DNA of 5,455 bases, taken from Verrucomicrobiota bacterium (GTDB lineage: Bacteria > Verrucomicrobiota > Verrucomicrobiia > Limisphaerales > UBA1096). The position numbers were made by a program, and so were the translations under genes. Below are positions 1 to 5,455 of the stretch, piece by piece; within the stretch, counting starts at the first letter, position 1; every line of letters starts with the position of its first letter. A model generated the notes under the pieces. The model was not told where the DNA came from and searched no databases. It saw only the letters and a program-made list of their open reading frames with translations. The DNA lies in NCBI GenBank assembly GCA_015658765.1, contig DQOE01000161.1, positions 1 through 5,455 of the forward strand, in the 5' to 3' direction.

Positions 1-828
1 GGCACGTTTGAAATGTGGCGGCGGCAACTGGGCAGCGACTTTCGTGCCCGGTTGATCATCTGCACCGACGGCGCGGCGGGGCATCACCAGTTGTCACGGG
101 AGGAGACGGCACGGGTTCGGCTGGCCGAGCAGCTGGAATCGGCAAAGCTGGCCCAGTGCGAAATCGAGCCGCTGCTTTTGCCCAACGGCAAGGCGCCGCG
201 CGAGGCCTGCCTGCAGGTTGACAGTGATCTGTTGGCGGCGCTATGGAAGGCCATAAGGGATTTCGAGCCAGACTACCTGTTCGCCCCGCCGGTGCCGGCG
301 GACTCCCTCGCGGGATTGCACATTGACCACGTGGCCGTGGCGGAGGCGGTTCGCAAGGTGGCCTACATGATCAACGTGCCGCACGCCTTCACGCCGGAAT
401 ATCCGTCCGTTGAGGCCGAACCCAGGCCGTGCAAGGTGCCGGTGATCCTCACCGCCTACGACGGGTACATGTTTGGGGCGAACTCGTACGACCTCGCGGT
501 GGATGTGAGCGCGGCGTTCGACCTGATGGTGGACATGACCTGGTGCCACCAATCGCAAGTGACCGAGTGGCTGCCGTGGGTGGGGCGGCACGACATGGAC
601 GTGCCCAAGTCGAAGGATGAATGGCGGGTCACGCTCGAGCACCGTTATACCAAGCGTAACCGCGAGCTTGGCCTCGGTGGCCAGCCGATGGTGGAGGTTT
701 TCGGTGTTACCGCCTGGGGCGAAATCCCCACGATCGACCAGCTGAAAGCCGACCTGCCCAACCTCATCACGCCGGCCGAAACCGAGGTCCGCCTGGCCAA
801 GCGCCTGGCCCAGTGGCGCGGCGAATGA
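1..828 (+). CDS. PIG-L/LmbE-type deacetylase, N-terminus cut by window edge
   Basis: This is a zinc-dependent N-acetyl hydrolase of the PIG-L family, which removes acetyl groups from GlcNAc-type sugars in lipid, thiol or antibiotic pathways. The frame is open to base 1 (Gly-Thr-Phe-Glu before the first Met at 13), so that Met is unlikely to be the start. The visible 275 residues begin at the family's 'G-G-T-L' helix. They include the LIICTDGAAG strand (about nt 52-84), the metal/catalytic motif HIDHVAV (HxDH at 319-330) and the later CHQSQ motif (His codon 547-549), which matches the conserved H-x-S-Q of the family. The N-terminal A-H-P-D-D metal motif must lie just upstream of the window. 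The rest has ordinary length for the family, and no signal peptide can be judged. The substrate cannot be told from the sequence: bacillithiol- or mycothiol-type, GlcNAc-PI or another sugar are all open. The downstream USP gene is 70 bases away, so operon membership is uncertain. Confidence 0.88.
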   Translation, partial: GTFEMWRRQLGSDFRARLIICTDGAAGHHQLSREETARVRLAEQLESAKLAQCEIEPLLLPNGKAPREACLQVDSDLLAALWKAIRDFEPDYLFAPPVPADSLAGLHIDHVAVAEAVRKVAYMINVPHAFTPEYPSVEAEPRPCKVPVILTAYDGYMFGANSYDLAVDVSAAFDLMVDMTWCHQSQVTEWLPWVGRHDMDVPKSKDEWRVTLEHRYTKRNRELGLGGQPMVEVFGVTAWGEIPTIDQLKADLPNLITPAETEVRLAKRLAQWRGE

Positions 829-898
829 CGTTGGCCAAGCGGGGGATTGCGGTATTCTGGCTTGAGGGTTTCATGACGTATTTTATTCTGCCGGTCGC
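829..898 (+). promoter_or_regulatory. 70-base spacer, possible weak promoter/leader for the USP-transporter pair
   Basis: This is the only non-coding gap on the + strand besides the 11 bases before the transporter. Its right part is AT-richer than its surroundings (the run at 879-889). A poor sigma70-like pair can be drawn: TTGGCC at 831-836, a 16-base spacer and TATTCT at 853-858. The match is weak and may be chance. No convincing terminator hairpin follows the deacetylase stop; only a 5-base stem (CAAGC at 836-840 with GCTTG at 860-864) with a long loop can be drawn. A GAGGG at 864-868 precedes an ATG at 873 that opens a 12-codon frame overlapping the next gene's start. Confidence 0.2.
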
Positions 899-1759
899 AT
901 GTCAACGCTGAATCGTTTCGAGAGTGTCTTTAACGCTGCGGCCCGGGAGGTGTTCGCGCACCAGCCGGTTGAGATCGGCAGGGTGTTGCTCGTGCACGAC
1001 TTGGCCGAGGCATTACAGGACGATTTTCTCTATCTGGCCAAAGGCTTTCTTTCTGTGTTGGAGGCAAGGGACAAGCCGGACTGGGAGTTGTTCGGTGGTG
1101 ATAAACCGTTCTCGGTTCGGGAGGTGTTGAATGCGGTGGAGCAGGCCAGGCCGGATCTTGTGGTGACTTATCGTCATCTGCACAGCGCTGTCGGGGAGTG
1201 GCCTCACAGCCTTGGCGAGCATGTGGATGTGCTGACGCAGGCGACCTCGACGCCGGTGCTGGTTCTGCCGCATCCAGGGAGAAAGGATTTGCCGGGGCAC
1301 GCGCTCAAGAACACCGACCGAGTCATGGCGGTGACGGATCACCTGGCCGGGGATCATCGCCTGGTCAGTCACGCAGCGCACTTCACGCCGGACGGCGGGA
1401 CGCTGTACCTCGCGCATGTCGAGGACGACACTGTGTTTGAGCGGTACATCGCGGCGATCGGAAAAATCCCGGACCTGGACACTGACATCGCGCGCGAGGA
1501 GATCCGGGCACGACTGGTGGAGGACCCGACCGAGTATATCGAGTCGTGTCGCACCGGCCTGGCCAGGGGAAACCAAACCCTCAAGGTGGAGAGCCGGGTA
1601 AAGCTCGGTCATCAGCTCGCCGATTACCGGGGCCTGGTTGAGGAGAACGAAATTGATCTGCTGGTCATGTACACGAAGGACGACGAACAGTTGGCGATGC
1701 ACGGGATCGCGTATCCGCTCGCGGTCGAGCTGCGAACGACGCCGCTACTGATGCTGTAG
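899..1759 (+). CDS. Tandem universal-stress-protein-like protein
   Basis: This is a 286-residue soluble, probably cytoplasmic protein with two USP-type alpha/beta domains. Domain 1 (about residues 27-124) has the first strand GRVLLVHD, then PDLVVTYRH and the terminal strand STPVLVLP. Domain 2 (about 139-286) has TDRVMAVTDH, GGTLYLAHVED, then EIDLLVMYTKDDE and the final strand TTPLLML. The usual ATP-binding signature G-x2-G-x9-G-S/T is missing from both halves (domain 1 has SLGEHVDVL, domain 2 has MHGIAYPLAV where it should be), so a non-ATP-binding or altered USP is likely. ATG 899 is the only possible start, because an in-frame TGA lies at 863-865 with no start codon between. No Shine-Dalgarno sequence precedes it. 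The transporter gene starts 11 bases after its stop with coupled translation, which suggests that it serves that transporter (inference). The family is clear from the fold pattern; the exact role is unknown. Confidence 0.75.
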   Translation: MSTLNRFESVFNAAAREVFAHQPVEIGRVLLVHDLAEALQDDFLYLAKGFLSVLEARDKPDWELFGGDKPFSVREVLNAVEQARPDLVVTYRHLHSAVGEWPHSLGEHVDVLTQATSTPVLVLPHPGRKDLPGHALKNTDRVMAVTDHLAGDHRLVSHAAHFTPDGGTLYLAHVEDDTVFERYIAAIGKIPDLDTDIAREEIRARLVEDPTEYIESCRTGLARGNQTLKVESRVKLGHQLADYRGLVEENEIDLLVMYTKDDEQLAMHGIAYPLAVELRTTPLLML

Positions 1760-1764
1760 GAGGA
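1757..1764 (+). promoter_or_regulatory. Strong ribosome binding site overlapping the USP stop codon
   Basis: TAGGAGGA lies 6 bases upstream of the transporter ATG at 1771, and its TAG is the stop codon of the USP-like gene. A ribosome finishing the first gene therefore sits on the binding site of the second, a layout typical of translational coupling. It also supports 1771 as the start over the internal ATGs at 1780 and 1783. It is the best Shine-Dalgarno match I see in the window. Confidence 0.85.
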
Positions 1765-1770
1765 CGCGGG

Positions 1771-3186
1771 ATGGAATTCATGATGTTAGCTGCTGCCGGT
1801 CACGTCGCCCCCGCAGTGGCACCGTGGATCACCTATCTGTTCACCGGCCTGCTGGTGGCGATGGTGTTGTGCCTTGCGCTGGAGGAAAAGATTCACGCCC
1901 AAAAATCGGTGATCGTCGGCGTGACGGCGGTCATCGCGCTGTTGCTGGGCGCGTTCACCGGTATCCTGCCATTCGGCGCGGTGCATTTGCCGAACGGCCA
2001 CGAGATCAGGCTGCCGGTATTCATCCCGGGGATCGAGTGGGGGGTGATCACGATCATTCTCGGCTCGAGTTTGTTCGTTGATGTGACGAGCAAGTCGGGG
2101 TTGTTCACCTACATCGCGATTCGGCTGACCAAGGCGTCGAGGGGTGATCCACGGCGGCTGCTTTGGTTTTACGGCGTGATGACAGTGGTGTTCAGCGCCG
2201 TGCTGAACAACGTCACGGCGATGATCATCGTCGGGTCACTGAGCGCCGTGTCGCTGGGCAAGCTTGGCCAACGGGACAAGCTGCTGAGCTTTCTGCTGGT
2301 CGAGGGATTGCTGACGAACATCGGCGGATTGCTCACGCTGATTTCCTCCGTGCCGAACATCATCGTCGGCACCACGGCCGGGATCGGGTTTGTGACCTTC
2401 TTCATCAAGGCCGCGCCGTACGTCGTCGTGGCCACGGCGGCGACGATCGTGATGGGCGCGAAAGTCTTCGGCATCGAGCCGTTGAGAACCGACGAGGAAC
2501 GGGCCGTTGCGCTTGGCCAGGTTTCAAGCTTCGACGAGCGTGATGGCATCGAGAGCATGGGCTTCTTTTGGTTTGGCGCGGCGATGTTGGTGCTGTTCAT
2601 CTGCTTCATAGCCACCGCGTCATTCGACGGCTGGCCGATCGGCAAGCTGGGGATGGGGTTCGTGGCGATGATGTTTGCCGTGATCATGCTCTGCAAATTC
2701 AAGTCGAGCGTGGGCAAGTTTTACAGCGGCATCGATTGGGATCTGCTTTTCTTTTTCGTCTACCTGTTTGTCGCCATCTACGCGATGGAACAGGCCATGG
2801 TGCTGGAGTTGATTGGCAAGGGCATTGAGCCAATTATCAGCATGGGTCCCAAATTGGGTGGCGGCCTGCTGTTGATTTCATCAGCCTTGGCCAGCAGCGT
2901 GACCGACAACATCCCGCTGGCGGCTGTGCTCTCCAATATTCTAGAGTCGATGGATCCCGCCGTTGACCCCGGAATGTGGTGGTCGGTGATTTTCGGCGCG
3001 AACCTCGGGGGCAATCTGACCCCGATCGGCTCCGCCTCGACGCTCGTGGCGGTGACCATCATGCACAAGCACGACCTGCGCATCTCGTTCATGGGGTTCG
3101 TCAAAAAAGCCCTACCGTTCGCAATCCTCCATATCGTACTGGCCACGCTGTACGTGCTCCTCGTGCTGAAGCACCTGCCAGGCTGA
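1771..3186 (+). CDS. ArsB/NhaD (ion transporter superfamily) permease, probable Na+/H+ antiporter
   Basis: This is a 471-residue inner-membrane protein with about 10-12 hydrophobic helices and the two-fold repeat of the ion transporter (IT) superfamily. First half: helix from about 18-38, SAVLNNVTAMII at 142-153, then TNIGGLL...SSVPNIIVG at 182-200. Second half: IDWDLLFFFVYLFV at 321-334, SSVTDNIPLAAVL at 375-387 and GANLGGNLTPIGSAS at 409-423. NNVTA pairs with TDNIP, and TNIGG...SVPN pairs with ANLGG...TPIGS, as expected for the two re-entrant ion-binding loops. The length is normal for the family. The cytoplasmic-type loop at about 235-262 is charged. The likely job is proton-coupled Na+ export or a related anion/cation exchange. 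An arsenite pump is less favoured because no ars gene is nearby. The first half has Asn-Asn where many NhaD/P-protein relatives have Asp-Asn, so the ion specificity is open. It is coupled to the upstream USP-like gene. Family confidence is high; substrate confidence is low. Confidence 0.88.
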   Translation: MEFMMLAAAGHVAPAVAPWITYLFTGLLVAMVLCLALEEKIHAQKSVIVGVTAVIALLLGAFTGILPFGAVHLPNGHEIRLPVFIPGIEWGVITIILGSSLFVDVTSKSGLFTYIAIRLTKASRGDPRRLLWFYGVMTVVFSAVLNNVTAMIIVGSLSAVSLGKLGQRDKLLSFLLVEGLLTNIGGLLTLISSVPNIIVGTTAGIGFVTFFIKAAPYVVVATAATIVMGAKVFGIEPLRTDEERAVALGQVSSFDERDGIESMGFFWFGAAMLVLFICFIATASFDGWPIGKLGMGFVAMMFAVIMLCKFKSSVGKFYSGIDWDLLFFFVYLFVAIYAMEQAMVLELIGKGIEPIISMGPKLGGGLLLISSALASSVTDNIPLAAVLSNILESMDPAVDPGMWWSVIFGANLGGNLTPIGSASTLVAVTIMHKHDLRISFMGFVKKALPFAILHIVLATLYVLLVLKHLPG

Positions 3187-3191
3187 GCCGT

Positions 3192-3710
3192 TTATTTCCC
3201 GGTGTGGCGGGCGACCTGGAAGATGCCGAACAGTAGCAGGACTGCACCGGCCGGCAGGAGGATGATGCCCAGCCCTGGATCGGCGCCGTGGGTGACCAGG
3301 CCGCCGAGAAGGAAGCCGCCCGGGACGAGCAGGGTGCCGGCAGCGAGGCAGCGGGAGGCCAGGACGCGGGCGCCGGCCGGCAGGCTCAGCCGGGCCAGCG
3401 AGCCGGCGAAAACGATGTTGAGCACCGACAACAGTGTCCCGTGCGCGTGGCCAAGCCGGAGCATCAGCCGGTGCGTCTCGTTGTCGCCGACATTCACGTA
3501 CCAGGGAGCCTTGAACGCCAGCATTCCCTCGAGCACGATGCCAAGGCACACGAAGACGAGCAGCGACCACCAACCCAGCCTAAAGTGCCGCCGCTCCTCC
3601 GGCGTGGCGTTGCTGTCGGCGGCGGATGGTACCGGGTTGGCCGGGGCGTTTCGGGCCTGTTGGGAGGCTTGTTCGCCGCGTTCGCGCCGGGTGGGTTTGT
3701 AATTGCTCAT
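3192..3710 (-). CDS. Four-helix membrane protein of unknown function with HAHG motif
   Basis: I do not recognise a named family for this 172-residue protein. The first ~45 residues are polar, Arg/Gln/Ala-rich and look disordered. Four hydrophobic segments follow at about 47-66, 90-109, 116-139 and 146-166. A histidine motif HAHG (88-91) opens the second segment, preceded by RLMLRLG, and a further His (141) lies near the end of the third segment. Paired membrane histidines can bind haem, metal or quinone, but that is only a suggestion here. Its ATG overlaps the stop of the multiheme cytochrome by 4 bases (ATGA, 3707-3710), so the two are almost surely co-translated and plausibly act together at the membrane. 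An AGGA lies right against the start, too close for good independent initiation, which supports reinitiation. It ends 5 bases from the convergent transporter gene. Confidence 0.8.
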   Translation of the reverse strand: MSNYKPTRRERGEQASQQARNAPANPVPSAADSNATPEERRHFRLGWWSLLVFVCLGIVLEGMLAFKAPWYVNVGDNETHRLMLRLGHAHGTLLSVLNIVFAGSLARLSLPAGARVLASRCLAAGTLLVPGGFLLGGLVTHGADPGLGIILLPAGAVLLLFGIFQVARHTGK

Positions 3711-5455
3711 TCCTGGAGGGTTATCGGGCGGTTGTCACGCTGCCTAGTCAATCGGTCGGCAACATCTTCGAGCGGTTTGCCCTGTGCGTCGAGCAGTAGT
3801 TGGGCATGCGGAGCCTGGCCAAGCAGCCCGGCGTCGGCCCGGCGCTCGCTGATGGCGTCGATCTGGGTGGCGCGCTTAGCCAAGGGGGCGGTGTAGTCAA
3901 ACGGCGTGCCGGCGAAGGTGGGATCTGCCATCAGCGCCTTGTGGGCGATGTATCGAACGGCGGCGTAGGGGTCGTTCATCGTTCGGATCAGCCACGGCGC
4001 CTGCCAGTTGCCGCCGGATGCCTTGCGGGCCGGTTCCCAGCCCATGTTCCAGGCGGCGATGGCACGCTGGCCGGCGTCTCCCTTGAGCAGCATCTTGAGC
4101 ATCGCCGAGATCGACTTGTCGTCGTTGTCGAGCTTGGGTTGGCGGTGACCGTACCATTTGCTCAAGTGGCGGCTGCTCCACTCGAGAGTCTGGTTGAGGT
4201 GGCAAAGGTTGCAGGCGTTGGGGCGGCCGGTTTTCAAATGCGTCTCGACGCTGGGGGAATCGATCTGGTGGCTGCGGATGCCGCTGAGCAGGCCGTAGGT
4301 GGTGTGCGGCATGTGGCAGTTATAGCAAAGGCTGCCGGTGGAGTCTGCGGCGTGATGGGTGTGTGCAGTCAGGTTGTCACGGAAATCGTCGTGGCACTGC
4401 AGGCACGCCTCGTTGGTCTCCATACGGGGTGCGAGTTGGTCGTTGTTGTCGAGGTAGCCGTGCATCGAGTGGCAGGAGAGGCAGGACATTTTGCCGCGCT
4501 GAAAACAGGCGGTGTCGAGCAGGCCATTGTACTCGCGGCCGGTGACGCGAACCATTCCATCGGGCCAAAAGCGATCGCCCAGCCACTCGCCGCCGGGGTG
4601 CGGATGGCCGTCCGGTTGTTTGCCGTTGGCGATGAAGGTGCTGGCGTGCACGACGGTGGTGTTGGCGTTCAGTTCATTGCCGGGCAAAAAGCGGGGGCCA
4701 TTCCTGAGCCAGTCGAGTGGATTGGGGGTGTACTGGTACGAGTGGCACTGGCCGCAGGCTTGTGCCGATAAGCGGTGGTCGAGTGTCTCGCTGGCGGGGT
4801 TGAGGATGGCGTGAACCGCTTTGTCGCCCAAGTGCGAGATGTAACGGTTGACCGGGTTTTGGTAGTGGGCGATATGCGCCCCGGCCGGGCGGTGGCAGGC
4901 TTCGCAGGAGATGCCCAGTTCCGCCGTCTCGGTGTTGACGGTGCGCGTGCGGGCATCGATGCCGGGCCGGCCGGCGACGGCGTGGCACTTGATGCAGACG
5001 TTGTTCCACTTGGCATCGGGCGCGGCCAAGTGCGGGTCGCGCAGGAAGGTGTCCTGTACCGGCACCCATTTTTGATCGGCGATCAGCCAGCCGAAGGGGA
5101 AGGGGTGCTGCAGGTTGCCGTTGGCGTCGGCGGTCCAGTACACCTGCAGGTGGTGGGAACCGGTGGTCATGGTCACGCGCTGCGAGTCGGTCTTGATGCC
5201 GTCGGCGCCGACGGTGTTCACCCAGAACTCGTCGCGCTTCTGCTCGAGTTGCAGCGCCGCTTGGCCAAGCGGCAGCCGGGTGCCGTGCCACTTGGCCAGG
5301 ATCGCCCCCGACTTGGCCAGTTGCGTCATCGTGCGGTGATAGCTGTTGTGCCAGCTTTTGTACTCGGACGGGTGGCAGGCGCGGCAGGTTTGCGAGGAGG
5401 TGTAGGCGTTGTTCGGCGCGGTGACCGGCTTAAGCCGGGCCTGCGCCGGCGTGGA
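3707..5455 (-). CDS. Multiheme c-type cytochrome (at least 8 haems) with repeat-like C-terminus, N-terminus cut
   Basis: This is an electron-transfer or redox enzyme exported to the periplasm (export is known for c-type cytochromes; the signal peptide would lie outside the window). The visible 582 residues hold eight CXXCH haem motifs: CRACH (5372-5386), CIKCH (4982-4996), CEACH (4892-4906), CGQCH (4742-4756), CLSCH (4469-4483), CLQCH (4391-4405), CYNCH (4313-4327) and CNLCH (4199-4213). Additional His residues (THH, RSHQ, CHMPH) could be distal ligands. The block from TGSHHLQVYW through KWVPVQDTFLRD up to CIKCH, and the run CYNCHMP...NACNLCH...EW, resemble from memory the large multiheme cytochromes that carry TPR or HEAT repeats at the C-terminus. 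After the last haem, about 165 residues lack CXXCH; NDPYAAVRYIAHKALM looks like a HEAT repeat. The frame stays open to base 5455, so Met at 5329 is internal. The substrate is unknown. It could be called a cytochrome c554-like or nitrite-reductase-like protein by automatic tools, but no catalytic CXXCK is visible. Confidence 0.9.
   Translation of the reverse strand, partial: STPAQARLKPVTAPNNAYTSSQTCRACHPSEYKSWHNSYHRTMTQLAKSGAILAKWHGTRLPLGQAALQLEQKRDEFWVNTVGADGIKTDSQRVTMTTGSHHLQVYWTADANGNLQHPFPFGWLIADQKWVPVQDTFLRDPHLAAPDAKWNNVCIKCHAVAGRPGIDARTRTVNTETAELGISCEACHRPAGAHIAHYQNPVNRYISHLGDKAVHAILNPASETLDHRLSAQACGQCHSYQYTPNPLDWLRNGPRFLPGNELNANTTVVHASTFIANGKQPDGHPHPGGEWLGDRFWPDGMVRVTGREYNGLLDTACFQRGKMSCLSCHSMHGYLDNNDQLAPRMETNEACLQCHDDFRDNLTAHTHHAADSTGSLCYNCHMPHTTYGLLSGIRSHQIDSPSVETHLKTGRPNACNLCHLNQTLEWSSRHLSKWYGHRQPKLDNDDKSISAMLKMLLKGDAGQRAIAAWNMGWEPARKASGGNWQAPWLIRTMNDPYAAVRYIAHKALMADPTFAGTPFDYTAPLAKRATQIDAISERRADAGLLGQAPHAQLLLDAQGKPLEDVADRLTRQRDNRPITLQE

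Noticed and set aside
791..810. Short direct repeat GCCTGGCC at the end of the deacetylase gene
   Set aside because: It simply encodes R-L-A-K-R-L-A in frame and is explained by codon use.
829..898. A Rho-independent terminator after the deacetylase gene
   Set aside because: Only a 5-base stem with a 19-base loop can be drawn and no T-run follows it directly.
1013..1702. A 229-codon open frame on the - strand inside the USP-like gene
   Set aside because: Its product is rich in Arg, His and Gln with no domain pattern, while the + strand frame shows two coherent USP folds and is coupled to the transporter gene.
1771..3186. Naming the transporter arsB or nhaD
   Set aside because: The superfamily motifs are clear but no arsenic genes are nearby and the first-half Asn-Asn differs from many NhaD relatives, so a gene symbol would overstate the evidence.
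3800..4771. A 323-codon open frame on the + strand inside the cytochrome region
   Set aside because: It lies antisense to the cytochrome, whose frame holds eight CXXCH motifs. The + strand product is Gly/Ala/Val-rich with no recognisable domain, as expected of a shadow frame in GC-rich DNA.
3707..5455. Calling the cytochrome an ammonia-forming nitrite reductase (NrfA)
   Set aside because: No CXXCK active-site haem motif is visible, and the order of motifs with a haem-free repeat-like C-terminus does not fit NrfA.

Overview
This is a GC-rich, densely coding window. It holds five protein genes in two blocks that run toward each other, and both outer genes run off the ends. There is no sign of RNA genes, insertion sequences, CRISPR arrays or phage. 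The organism cannot be named from this sequence alone. High GC, a PIG-L deacetylase, a two-domain stress-type protein and a large multiheme c-type cytochrome with a repeat-like C-terminus fit an environmental Gram-negative lineage such as Planctomycetes or a related group. That placement is inference.

The left block is on the + strand. It begins with the C-terminal part of a PIG-L/LmbE-type zinc deacetylase (to 828). A 70-base spacer follows, then a diverged tandem universal-stress-protein (USP) gene (899-1759). Next comes an ArsB/NhaD-type ion-transporter gene (1771-3186) whose strong ribosome binding site overlaps the USP stop codon. The last two genes look like a translationally coupled pair: a soluble USP-like protein made together with a membrane transporter.

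The right block is on the - strand. A multiheme cytochrome c enters from the right edge and ends at 3707; eight CXXCH haem sites are visible. Its stop overlaps by 4 bases (ATGA) the start of a small four-helix membrane protein of unknown function (3710-3192). The methionine codon at 5329 is not the cytochrome's start, because the frame stays open to the window end and carries another haem motif there. The two blocks meet tail to tail with only 5 bases between stop codons.

The items most worth a second look are the cytochrome/HAHG membrane-protein pair, the USP/transporter pair with its lost USP nucleotide-binding glycines, and the Asn-Asn in place of Asp-Asn in the transporter's first half. 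No clearly new defence or mobile system is visible.
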